From DTU032 sp964346175 (GTDB taxonomy: Bacteria; Bacillota; Clostridia; Saccharofermentanales; DTU023), in the NCBI GenBank assembly GCA_964346175.1, contig CAYFTG010000004.1:33459-97458 (forward strand): a DNA stretch of 64,000 nucleotides, written 5' to 3'. This document shows, piece by piece, positions 26,060 to 33,703 of this stretch. Under the pieces are notes generated by a model. It was not told the origin of the DNA, made no database searches, and was given only the letters and a program-made list of their open reading frames with translations. Positions within the stretch are counted from its first letter, which is position 1. Each line of letters begins with the position of its first letter. Made by a program: the position numbers and the translations under genes.

Positions 26060-26887
26060 ATGGATCAAGAAGTAATACGTGCATTAACTATCGCAGGCTC
26101 CGACGCAAGTGGTGGCGCCGGAATGGCGGCCGACCTGACTACATTCGAGGAATACGGTCTTTATGGACAAGTAGCACTCACTACTATCGTAACGATGGAC
26201 AAGGAAACTTGGAGTCATCACGTGACTAGTCTAGATATATCTCTTGTAGAAGCTCAATTTGAAACTATCGCTGCCGGTACTAAACCGATTACAGCTGTCA
26301 AAACAGGTATGCTGGGCACTTGCGATATCGTGGAGCAGGTAGCCAAGTTTTTAAATGAAAACGAATTCAAATATATTGTTATCGATCCGGTCTTGGCCTG
26401 CAAAGGTACTGATGAAGTCCTTAACCCGGAGACAGCAGACAGCATTCGCGAACTGCTCTTGCCCATAGCAACAGTCGCAACGCCCAATCTGCTCGAGGCG
26501 GGCGTAATGTCCGGTTTGGGTACACCTACGACTATAGATGAGATGAAAAGAGCTGCAGAAGCCATTCACGCCTTGGGCACAAAATATGTTGTGGTCAAAG
26601 GTGGTAAGGCTGTAGGAAGCGACGAAGCTCTTGATATTCTCTTCGACGGCGAAGAGTTCACTATCCTATCCAACCCGATGATTGAACCTGCTCACACTCA
26701 CGGTGCGGGTTGCACCTTTTCCGCTGCGATCACTGCCGGCCTTGCTTTGGATCTGGACATCCATGAAGCCGTGCGCAAAGCTAAGGATTATGTGACCGCT
26801 GCTATCAAACACGGTTTCGATTATAACGATTTTGTCGGTCCTCTCTTTAGGCCTGCTTATCGTTTGGAGAAACAAGGTCGCTTCTAA
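26060..26887 (+). CDS. pdxK: Pyridoxine/pyridoxal/pyridoxamine kinase (PdxK, ThiD family)
   Basis: Phosphorylates B6 vitamers to give pyridoxal phosphate precursors. It is a ribokinase-fold protein of the ThiD/HMP-P kinase family with TIAGSDASGGAGMAADL at the N-terminus, VKTGMLGTCDIVE, VIDPVLACKGTDEVL, ATPNLLEA and the anion hole THGAGCTFSAA. The wording KTGML..DIVE, VLACKG and the VTSLD segment follow Bacillus subtilis PdxK rather than ThiD, so I favour the B6 role; HMP phosphorylation cannot be excluded. Length 275. ATG follows AGGAGG. PLP is needed by the methionine gamma-lyase nearby, though not in one operon. Confidence 0.85.
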   Translation: MDQEVIRALTIAGSDASGGAGMAADLTTFEEYGLYGQVALTTIVTMDKETWSHHVTSLDISLVEAQFETIAAGTKPITAVKTGMLGTCDIVEQVAKFLNENEFKYIVIDPVLACKGTDEVLNPETADSIRELLLPIATVATPNLLEAGVMSGLGTPTTIDEMKRAAEAIHALGTKYVVVKGGKAVGSDEALDILFDGEEFTILSNPMIEPAHTHGAGCTFSAAITAGLALDLDIHEAVRKAKDYVTAAIKHGFDYNDFVGPLFRPAYRLEKQGRF

Positions 26888-26899
26888 GAAAGAAGTTTT

Positions 26900-28432
26900 A
26901 TGCTGCAAGTTAGAGATTTGACCATCATTCAATCGCGAGATTTGAGAACACTGGTCGACAATCTCAGTTTCCATTTGCACGAAGGCGATAAAATGGCCAT
27001 TATCGGCGCAGAGGGAAACGGCAAATCCAGCCTCCTACGTTTAATTCATGCTCCCGAGCAGTCTTTCGACTACCTTTCCTGGAGTGGCGAAATCAGCAAA
27101 GGAGGCTGTAAGAGCGCCCTCTTGGAGCAGGAGGTCAGTCCTGCACTTGCTCAGCAAGAGGCAAATAAAATTTTTGCCGATTTTGTTTCGGATCCCGAAC
27201 TCTACTCTTGTGCCTCCGAACTTTCTTTGGACATAGATTTGCTATTCTCGGAACGACCCTTACGCAGCTTTTCCGGTGGCGAATTGCTGAAACTGCGTCT
27301 GCTCCATATTTTGATGCAAAAACCTGACATACTTCTGCTGGATGAGCCAGGTAACAATCTGGATCTCCCCTCCTTGCAGTGGTTAGAAATTTTCCTACAA
27401 AAGTACGACCGCGCCCTTCTCTACATCTCTCACGACGAGAAGCTGCTCTCCAACACAGCCACCTCGATTATTCACCTAGAGCAAATCTGGCGCCGCACAG
27501 AAGCCCGCAGCACCGTTAGTAAACTATCGTTCGATGCTTATCGCAAACAGCTTTATGCCTCCGTGGAAAAACAGAATCAAATGGCAGCGAAGGAAGAGCA
27601 GGAACATGAAGAAAAGATTAAGCGCTATCAGCAGATCCGAGATCGTGTTAACCATGAGCTGAACACTATTTCCAGAGGAGATCCGGCCGGCGGAAGACTG
27701 CTCAAAAAGAAAATGCAGTCAGTAACCTCTACAGGCAAGCGTTTTGAACGAGAATATGAAAGGCGCACTCGTCGTACAGATATGGAGGTTGAGATAGATT
27801 TTTTCGTATCAGATCTCTCAGAATTGCCATCGAATAAGGAAGTGATAGACTTCTACTGTCCACAGCTTAAAATCGGCGATCGTGTGCTGGCCAACAATCT
27901 CAAACTATCGGTCAAGGGACCCGAGCACATCGGAATAACCGGAGCCAACGGCAGCGGCAAAAGCACCATGCTTTGGGCTATTTTCCAAGAATTAATAGAG
28001 AGAACAGATATCAGAGTTTTTTACATGCCACAAGATTATTCACTGATTGATTTCCCGCCCGGGACTGCAATTGATTATTTGGCTAGGTCCGGAAAACTGG
28101 AAGACTCTCAGGAAGCCTCCAATTTGCTGGGGAGCATGCATTTTTCACGCGAAGAGATGCTTCGGCACCCGGACGAGCTTTCAGGAGGTCAAAAGACGAA
28201 GCTGCTCTATGCCAAGTTGCGCTTGTCACAAGCCAACGTCCTCATCCTCGATGAACCTACGCGTCATCTATCTCCCTTAAGCGGGCCAACAAGCAGAGAA
28301 GCCTTGCGCGCCTTTGGAGGTGCTATCATTAGCGTTTCACATGACAGGATGTACTTAAAAGAGGTTTGCGATAGAGTCTTACGACTCACAGTAGATGGTT
28401 TGGCTGAAGAGGATCCGGTTTATTTCGCATAA
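26900..28432 (+). CDS. ABC-F family ATP-binding protein
   Basis: A soluble protein with two ABC ATPase domains and no membrane segments, the ABC-F layout that acts on the ribosome. Domain 1: Walker A GAEGNGKSS about residues 36-44, signature FSGGE, Walker B ILLLDEPGNNLDL. A charged linker (about residues 205-270) is the P-site tRNA interaction motif region. Domain 2: GANGSGKST, LSGGQ, and LILDEPTRHLSPLSGP. That last form, with SPLSGP after Walker B, is seen in the antibiotic-resistance (Vga/Lsa) branch and its relatives, but resistance cannot be inferred from sequence alone. It starts 12 bases after pdxK and is probably co-transcribed. Confidence 0.85.
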   Translation: MLQVRDLTIIQSRDLRTLVDNLSFHLHEGDKMAIIGAEGNGKSSLLRLIHAPEQSFDYLSWSGEISKGGCKSALLEQEVSPALAQQEANKIFADFVSDPELYSCASELSLDIDLLFSERPLRSFSGGELLKLRLLHILMQKPDILLLDEPGNNLDLPSLQWLEIFLQKYDRALLYISHDEKLLSNTATSIIHLEQIWRRTEARSTVSKLSFDAYRKQLYASVEKQNQMAAKEEQEHEEKIKRYQQIRDRVNHELNTISRGDPAGGRLLKKKMQSVTSTGKRFEREYERRTRRTDMEVEIDFFVSDLSELPSNKEVIDFYCPQLKIGDRVLANNLKLSVKGPEHIGITGANGSGKSTMLWAIFQELIERTDIRVFYMPQDYSLIDFPPGTAIDYLARSGKLEDSQEASNLLGSMHFSREEMLRHPDELSGGQKTKLLYAKLRLSQANVLILDEPTRHLSPLSGPTSREALRAFGGAIISVSHDRMYLKEVCDRVLRLTVDGLAEEDPVYFA

Positions 28433-28441
28433 GCTATGCCG

Positions 28442-29227
28442 CTAAAAACCACTCTTCCGTTCAAACCACAGTACCATGCGATGGGGAATGATGCGCGAGA
28501 CGAGGCGTAGAAAGCGAGCAGGAAGACTGCAGACCGACATATCCTTGCCTTGATCCGAACGTTTTAAGGCTCGAGCAGCTACCCGTTCAACATCTTCGAT
28601 TCCAATTTTCTTAATCGGATTATCCTCAATATCCGCTCCACTGACTTCAAAAAATTCAGTTCTCATGGGATTAGGACATACTGCTGTTACAGTAATATTT
28701 CGATCTTTTAATTCCTGATGTAAGGCACGGGAGAAACTGATGACATAAGCTTTGCTGGCGGCGTAAACCGCAGCCTTGTATTGCGGCATAAAACCTGCAA
28801 CTGAAGCCATATTTATGATGCGGCCTCCATTAACAATATATGGAAGGCAGAGCGAAGTTACGGCAGTTAAAGCTTTGCAATTTACTTCAACCATGCGCTC
28901 GTTGCAGTCCAAATCACAAAAGGCTTCAAACTTACCAAAGCCAGCCGAATTAATGAGGGTGTGAATCTGAGCACCGCTCTCGCTGATCTCGTCCAAGAGT
29001 TTTTGACGCCACGCAGACTCACTTATATCGCCCGAGATAATGCGCGTTTTCTTGTCGAGCTTAGCCGCTAAGTCCTGCAAAAGCTCCTCTCGCCTGGCAC
29101 ACAGCCAGATCTCGTCTAAGCGTGTGTCAGAATCTAAATCCAGTGCGAATTGTCTTCCTATTCCTGACGAAGCACCTGTGATGATTGCTATTGTGGGTTT
29201 TTTATCTGAAAATGCATTTGCAAACAC
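28442..29227 (-). CDS. SDR family NAD(P)-dependent oxidoreductase
   Basis: A second short-chain dehydrogenase, not closely similar to the one at 24 kb. The cofactor loop is ITGASSGIGRQFA (about residues 18-30), NSAG in LINSAGFGKFEAF, the catalytic Ser in INMASVAGFM and the YxxxK pair in AVYAASKAYVI. The region after it, NPMRTEFFEVSG, covers the substrate pocket. It resembles the YqjQ/DltE-like general SDRs. GTG 29227 follows a G-rich GGAGTAGGGGG stretch. Length 261. Substrate unknown. It converges on the ABC-F gene with 9 bases between stops. Confidence 0.85.
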   Translation of the reverse strand: MFANAFSDKKPTIAIITGASSGIGRQFALDLDSDTRLDEIWLCARREELLQDLAAKLDKKTRIISGDISESAWRQKLLDEISESGAQIHTLINSAGFGKFEAFCDLDCNERMVEVNCKALTAVTSLCLPYIVNGGRIINMASVAGFMPQYKAAVYAASKAYVISFSRALHQELKDRNITVTAVCPNPMRTEFFEVSGADIEDNPIKKIGIEDVERVAARALKRSDQGKDMSVCSLPARFLRLVSRIIPHRMVLWFERKSGF

Positions 29228-29318
29228 TGACTTATCCCCCTACTCCATAGTTGCAGACGTATCTTCTTTATTCTAACAAATATAAGCAGCTATTAAGGAT
29301 GTGTCTTTTTTACAGCAA

Positions 29319-29344
29319 AAAGCAAACACCGAAGTGTTTGCTTT
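29319..29344 (-). terminator. Terminator of the Rrf2 gene
   Basis: An 11-bp stem (AAAGCAAACAC with GTGTTTGCTTT) closed by a CGAA tetraloop, followed on the minus strand by T-rich sequence. It begins 48 bases after the Rrf2 stop. Confidence 0.8.
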
Positions 29345-29392
29345 CGAAGACTAAAGCATAGTTTCAAACAGTAAGTTTGAAATGTTCAAAGG

Positions 29393-29788
29393 CTAGATAA
29401 GATCAGCCAGGGTAACACTCTGCATGCATGAATCGAGAAGACTTTGCATGTGTTCATATGCTTTATGAACTTTGCAATAGTCAGTTGCATCTCGATTACA
29501 AAACTCGTCATCCTCTAAACATTTGTTTAGACGAGTAGTGGTTTCCATTGCATTGATGATCTCAAACAATGTAATTTCACTTGCAGGTTTAGCCAGGGTG
29601 GAACCACCTTTAGCTCCTCGCTTTACAGAAACGAGACCGGCTTCGCGCAGCTTTTGTATGATTGAGGGCAAATAGTTACCGGGTATCTTCATTTCTTCTG
29701 CAATTTTTGTTGTTGATAGGGTGTTGTTTGATTTAGCAAGCTGGAGCAAAGCCCTGATTGCGTAATCAGTTGTCATATTTAGCTGCAT
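29393..29788 (-). CDS. Rrf2 family transcriptional regulator with three conserved cysteines
   Basis: A winged-helix DNA-binding protein of the IscR/NsrR/CymR family. The N-terminal domain is MQLNMTTDYAIRALLQLA, with recognition helix region IPGNYLPSIIQKLREAGLV and wing KRGAKGG. The C-terminal part has Cys in LNKCLEDDEFCNRDATDYC (spacing C-x6-C-x7-C), the pattern used by IscR/NsrR-type members to hold an Fe-S cluster, so it is probably a redox, iron or NO sensor. ATG 29788 follows GGAGG; an ATG 45 bases upstream lacks one. No iron-sulfur assembly genes are adjacent, so the targets are unknown. Length 131. Confidence 0.88.
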   Translation of the reverse strand: MQLNMTTDYAIRALLQLAKSNNTLSTTKIAEEMKIPGNYLPSIIQKLREAGLVSVKRGAKGGSTLAKPASEITLFEIINAMETTTRLNKCLEDDEFCNRDATDYCKVHKAYEHMQSLLDSCMQSVTLADLI

Positions 29789-29822
29789 TAAGCAACCTCC
29801 ATACATATTATTCTGATTTGAT

Positions 29823-29899
29823 GTTATTATCATAACTTCAATTCGTAATATAGCAAATGGTTTTGAAGAACATGATATATCTCATCAATATTTAGTCAA
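29823..29899 (-). promoter_or_regulatory. Candidate Rrf2 promoter with downstream palindrome
   Basis: On the minus strand, TTGACT (29894-29899) and TATCAT (29872-29877) are 16 bases apart. GTTAT-TATC-ATAAC (29823-29836) lies between the expected start point and the gene and could be an autoregulatory site. The remainder of 29900-30061 is AT-rich with nothing I recognise. Confidence 0.35.
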
Positions 29900-30061
29900 T
29901 AAATTAAGCTTATGTTAAGAAATATAAAATGTCAAATACAATTGCATAAAATTTCGCTAAAAATTCTGCAGGAAATGCTTAGATCACCTGCAGTCACTAT
30001 ATTTTATACAATTTAATAAAAATCCACTATCATAAATTAATACGACTTATTGAGTGCAGGT

Positions 30062-30523
30062 TCAATCTTCTAAATTTTTGGGGCCAAAGCTATGAGGCAG
30101 CAAACTTGCCAAATCATTTTCCTCATAATCCGTTGTGGAACGAGCTACATAAACACGCATCCGTCCATCAGTAAATTCGTTCAAAAATTGACGACAGATG
30201 CCACAGGGATAAGATAAGCTGCGTTCTTGTTCTTCAGTACCATCTTTCCATCCTACAACTGCAATGGCGCTGAAATCGCGTGCTCCTTCAGCCAAGGCTT
30301 GCATACCCGCTCCGCGTTCAGCGCAGATGCCTGCTCCATAGGCGGCGTTTTCAACATTACAGCCACAGAAAACTCTTCCGTCAGAACATAAAAGAGCCGC
30401 TCCGACCTTAAACTCTGAGTAGGGAGCGTAGGCCTTGTCGCGCGCAGCTATGGCCGCGCGGATAAGTGATTGCACCTCAGTTTCGCCCAATTCGAAATTT
30501 CTGCTAATTCTGTATTCAGACAT
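30062..30523 (-). CDS. cdd: Cytidine deaminase
   Basis: Zinc enzyme that deaminates cytidine and deoxycytidine to uridine and deoxyuridine in pyrimidine salvage. The catalytic signature is CAERGAGMQA (HAE/CAE type) with the second zinc site PCGICRQ. The homotetrameric Cys3 form fits the 153-residue length, which is slightly long (usual about 130) through a short C-terminal tail. Substrate residues appear in FKVGAAL and NVENAAYG. ATG 30523 follows AAAAGGAG, 11 bases after the preceding stop. An upstream in-frame ATG (30622) lies within the preceding gene and is unlikely. Confidence 0.92.
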   Translation of the reverse strand: MSEYRISRNFELGETEVQSLIRAAIAARDKAYAPYSEFKVGAALLCSDGRVFCGCNVENAAYGAGICAERGAGMQALAEGARDFSAIAVVGWKDGTEEQERSLSYPCGICRQFLNEFTDGRMRVYVARSTTDYEENDLASLLPHSFGPKNLED

Positions 30524-30534
30524 ACATACTCCTT

Positions 30535-31605
30535 TTAGTAGCGGAAGCGAGCAGCTATTCTCGTCTCCATCTCCTTTACTGATACAGGGACCATGACGAC
30601 GCTGCCTCCCATTTGGAAACATTCCTGAACCAAGTGATCAAACTCTTCTTTTTCTTCATCACGATAGTCGACGCGTATAAACAAAGTTTCGATCTTGCAT
30701 TCTTCTGCAGCTCTTTTAATATCATCCATCTTGGTTGATGCCTTTTCATCAACTAGACCTTTAGCCAGACTTTCCATGCCGAGTTGCAATTTTTCTTCTT
30801 GAATTTGCTCAAATATTTCAAGGACTGCAGCCTTCAGGCTCTGAGAGTCAAAGTCATGCAACGGCTTGCCCAGATCTTTTTGAAGGTAAATATCATTAGA
30901 TTCTACGGAACGCCAATCGGCCATGTTTTCGCGGACTCCGGAGAGGACAACAGGCATAGCCTTTTCCATTAAATACGGTGTCAGATTCTCCGAAAGATAA
31001 CGATAATATTTTTCTTTATCTTTCTCCTTCATCTCAGCAGGCGAACGATGACCATGAAAAGCGGTACCGTTCTTTCCACCATAGCTACCGAAGTTAACAT
31101 CAGCATTGGCATCGAGATCATCGTAGAGCTCACTGAAACTCATAACGCCGTGGTCCTCAACCTCTGTCAGATTTGTACCATCTCCTAAATGAAGAGAGAA
31201 GCGGTCTCTTCCCAAGTCTAAAATGTAATGGGACGAAATATGTTGTTCGGCAGCAAGCAAAGGCAATAAATGCAAGATCTCCTGAACTACGACTCTGTCC
31301 TCCACTGCTTCCGATAGATTGTAAATGAGAACTTTACCATTCCTTAAGAACAGAGCAAAGGCTTCGCTGCGATCATTCCAGAAAACGGTATCGCTTTGCA
31401 GATCGCGCAAAATTTCCATTGCTTCCTTGAGATCCTTCCGCTCTAGATGTTGCGAAAGTTTCTCTTCGGCTTCCCGTATCAGGTTTTTGAACCGAATTGC
31501 ATTTGATCCCGGATCGGAACCAACGTGCGGGGTAGATTGATATAGAGATAAAACTATACCACTTTCATCATTAAATGCTCTAATTTTGGGGTGAAGTCTT
31601 TCCAT
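30535..31605 (-). CDS. baeRF-type (bacterial eRF1-like) protein, family 3/7-like
   Basis: A soluble 356-residue protein whose layout and C-terminal block MGGSVVMVPVSVKEMETRIAA resemble the bacterial-archaeal eRF1-like (baeRF) families, homologues of archaeo-eukaryotic peptide release factor 1. The N-terminal part contains SLYQSTPHVGSDP and FFLRNGKV-type segments, and a central GKNGTAFHGHRSP lies where eRF1 proteins carry their loop region. The family is predicted to act on ribosomes or in translation stress, but no member has a settled function. It is followed by cdd with 11 bases between, suggesting one transcript. My family call rests on overall pattern and is not certain. Confidence 0.65.
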   Translation of the reverse strand: MERLHPKIRAFNDESGIVLSLYQSTPHVGSDPGSNAIRFKNLIREAEEKLSQHLERKDLKEAMEILRDLQSDTVFWNDRSEAFALFLRNGKVLIYNLSEAVEDRVVVQEILHLLPLLAAEQHISSHYILDLGRDRFSLHLGDGTNLTEVEDHGVMSFSELYDDLDANADVNFGSYGGKNGTAFHGHRSPAEMKEKDKEKYYRYLSENLTPYLMEKAMPVVLSGVRENMADWRSVESNDIYLQKDLGKPLHDFDSQSLKAAVLEIFEQIQEEKLQLGMESLAKGLVDEKASTKMDDIKRAAEECKIETLFIRVDYRDEEKEEFDHLVQECFQMGGSVVMVPVSVKEMETRIAARFRY

Positions 31606-31804
31606 AGTTAGCCCTTTCTATAACGCTTTCAGACTGAAAGTTCAGATACTTGCTTTAGATTTATCTTAGCAGATTAAAACTTTATTTTCTGTCACAGCAG
31701 AATTATATTATCGATTTGGCGATCTCGCAGTCATTTTGTTCCGGCTTGCCTGCAAGATCTTAGTGTAAACTTAGTTTTAGTCAATTAGGAAAGGAAATAA
31801 TACT

Positions 31805-32338
31805 ATGGCTATGCAAGCAACAGGTTACAGCAAGGCGGCCGGAGCGACGAATCTGGTCAACATTCTTATGGACAGCGGTAAAAGCATTATAATTGAACTA
31901 GATGCGGAAGCTGCACCAATCACAGTTGAAAATTTCCAGAAACTCGTTTCTGAAAATTTCTATGACGGCATTATCTTTCACCGCATCATCCCGGGTTTCA
32001 TGATCCAAGGTGGCGATCCGAAAGGAACGGGCACCGGCGGATCTGAGCAGACCATTAAGGGTGAATTCGCTTCCAATGGTGTCGACAATCGTCTGTCCCA
32101 CGTGCGCGGTGTTGTCTCCATGGCTAGGACACAAGTACCCAATTCTGCAAGCTCGCAGTTTTTCATCTGCCACGCAGACAGCACTTTTCTGGATGGTGAA
32201 TATGCGGCATTCGGCACTGTTATCTACGGTATGGACGAGGTAGATCGCATAGCTGGAATCAAAACAAATAGGAGCGACTTTCCGGAACAACCCCCGGTAA
32301 TGGAGAAAGTCTTTTTCGTGGTCGAGGATGCTGTGTAA
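31805..32338 (+). CDS. Cyclophilin-type peptidyl-prolyl cis-trans isomerase
   Basis: A cytoplasmic prolyl isomerase assisting protein folding. The cyclophilin core is complete: FYDGIIFHRIIPGFMIQGGDP (split here as FYDGIIFHRII and PGFMIQGGDP), GVVSMAR, SSQFFICHAD and YAAFGTVIYGMDEVD. The catalytic Arg is in FHRII. There is no signal peptide. The 177-residue length is typical for bacterial PpiB. ATG 31805 follows AGGAAAGGA. It stands alone, followed by a hairpin overlapping its stop codon. Confidence 0.92.
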   Translation: MAMQATGYSKAAGATNLVNILMDSGKSIIIELDAEAAPITVENFQKLVSENFYDGIIFHRIIPGFMIQGGDPKGTGTGGSEQTIKGEFASNGVDNRLSHVRGVVSMARTQVPNSASSQFFICHADSTFLDGEYAAFGTVIYGMDEVDRIAGIKTNRSDFPEQPPVMEKVFFVVEDAV

Positions 32339-32352
32339 CAACACAGCAGTCC
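32325..32352 (+). terminator. Hairpin at the cyclophilin stop codon
   Basis: TGCTGTGT (32329-32336) pairs with ACACAGCA (32341-32348) around an AACA loop, with flanking AGGA/TCCT extending it. The TAA stop is in the hairpin. The T-run is poor, so it is a weak terminator. Confidence 0.5.
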
Positions 32353-32362
32353 TTGTTCTATC

Positions 32363-32391
32363 TTGACAATAATTCTTCAGATAGTTACGAT
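32363..32391 (+). promoter_or_regulatory. Promoter of methionine gamma-lyase gene
   Basis: Consensus TTGACA (32363-32368), 17-base spacer, TACGAT (32386-32391). The short leader that remains holds only the GAGGGGGG ribosome site; no SAM riboswitch or T-box fits. Confidence 0.65.
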
Positions 32392-32429
32392 CATCTTATA
32401 GAAATATCATATGTTTCAGAGGGGGGATT

Positions 32430-33623
32430 ATGAAAGAAAAAGATTTTGCTACCATGCAGATTCATGGTGGCTCCATTGAACAAGAGAATTTCAGACCATT
32501 GGTAAGCCCTATATATCAAAGCGCTACCTTTTACTTTGACAACGTTGATCAAGGTGCCGCTATGTTTGCCGGTGAGGAAGACGGGTATTTTTACACCAGA
32601 ATTGACAACCCGAACCAAAGAGAGCTGGCCGCGCGTTTGGCCGAGCTTGAAGGTGGAGAGGCCGGTCTGGTTTTCGCTTCCGGAATGGGAGCAATCAGCT
32701 CAGCCCTATGGTCATTGTTAAGTAGCGGAGATCATGTTATCGCCTGCAAAACACTTTACGGATGCACTTATGAGCTGCTCAACGAAGGCTTTCCTCGTTT
32801 CAACATAGATGTTGATTTCGTTGACCTCTGTCAAACTGAAAATCTTAAAGCAAGCTTACGTCCCGAAACTAAGGTTGTCTATATTGAAACTCCTGCCAAC
32901 CCTAATCTAAAGATTATGAACATTAAGGAACTATCTGAAATCGCTCATGCCTTTAATCCCGAGATTAAAGTGCTGGTGGATAACACCTTTGCCACCCCTT
33001 ACTTGCAACGGCCTCTGGAGCTGGGCGCTGACATCGCACTTCATTCAGCCACCAAATATCTCAACGGTCACGGCGATGTGATTGCCGGTGCGCTTGTCGC
33101 CTCTGCAGAGATGGTGGAACTAATTGCGGGTAACGGTTTGAGATATTTGACCGGAGCAGTTCTTAGCCCCTTCGAATGCTACTTGATCTGCCGCGGCCTA
33201 AAGACACTTGATATCCGTATGGAAAAACACTGTGCCAATGCCCAAGCAGTAGCAGAGTTCTTAGAGCAGGATGAGCGTGTACAAACAGTCCTCTATCCTG
33301 GCCTGGAATCTCACCCCGACCACAAGTTAGCCCAAGAGCAAATGATGTTGCCGGGTGCAATGATTTCTTTTGAACTAGATGGGGATAAAGACTACTGCGC
33401 CAGTTTCGTTAACGAGTGCAAACTCTGCCGCAGGGCAGTTTCTTTAGGCGATGCGGAAACCTTGATCCAACATCCCGCGAGCATGACACACAATACTTAT
33501 AGTCCCGAGGCCTTAGAAGATGCGGATATCGCGCAAAATCTCTTACGGATCTCCATAGGTCTAGAGTCTGCTAGAGATATCATCGAAGATCTGAAGCAGG
33601 CGTTGGATGCTTGCAGCTGCTAA
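32430..33623 (+). CDS. megL: Methionine gamma-lyase (PLP-dependent Cys/Met metabolism family)
   Basis: Splits methionine into methanethiol, ammonia and 2-oxobutyrate. It is a fold-type I PLP enzyme of the Cys/Met metabolism family. The Schiff-base Lys is in HSATKYLNGHGD (about residue 208), with YTRIDNPNQ and FASGMGAISSAL forming the cofactor site. The segment TLYGCTYELL keeps the Cys that is characteristic of methionine gamma-lyases and rare in cystathionine gamma-synthases. Length 397 is typical. A cystathionine or homocysteine lyase role remains possible. The gene is monocistronic, with its own promoter and terminator. The 2-oxobutyrate product could feed acyl-CoA and ATP through the ptb-buk pair elsewhere in the window (inference). 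Confidence 0.82.
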   Translation: MKEKDFATMQIHGGSIEQENFRPLVSPIYQSATFYFDNVDQGAAMFAGEEDGYFYTRIDNPNQRELAARLAELEGGEAGLVFASGMGAISSALWSLLSSGDHVIACKTLYGCTYELLNEGFPRFNIDVDFVDLCQTENLKASLRPETKVVYIETPANPNLKIMNIKELSEIAHAFNPEIKVLVDNTFATPYLQRPLELGADIALHSATKYLNGHGDVIAGALVASAEMVELIAGNGLRYLTGAVLSPFECYLICRGLKTLDIRMEKHCANAQAVAEFLEQDERVQTVLYPGLESHPDHKLAQEQMMLPGAMISFELDGDKDYCASFVNECKLCRRAVSLGDAETLIQHPASMTHNTYSPEALEDADIAQNLLRISIGLESARDIIEDLKQALDACSC

Positions 33624-33647
33624 GCTAATTTTATAACTCTACATATT

Positions 33648-33681
33648 AACAGTGGCGCTTCATCACTTGAGCGCCACTGTT
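33648..33681. terminator. Bidirectional terminator between megL and the ABC exporter
   Basis: A 12-bp perfect stem (AACAGTGGCGCT with AGCGCCACTGTT) and 10-base loop lies between the two convergent genes, with T-rich sequence following on the plus side. Confidence 0.88.
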
Positions 33682-33703
33682 TATGCCTCTTTTTCAACTC
33701 GGG

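Noticed and set aside
26060..26887. ThiD (HMP-phosphate kinase) instead of PdxK
   Set aside because: The wording KTGML, VLACKG and overall length follow Bacillus PdxK more closely and no thiamine genes are nearby, although the family cannot be separated with certainty.
32339..32429. SAM riboswitch or T-box upstream of methionine gamma-lyase
   Set aside because: The interval is 91 bases and is taken up by a hairpin, a consensus promoter and the ribosome site; no riboswitch core fits.
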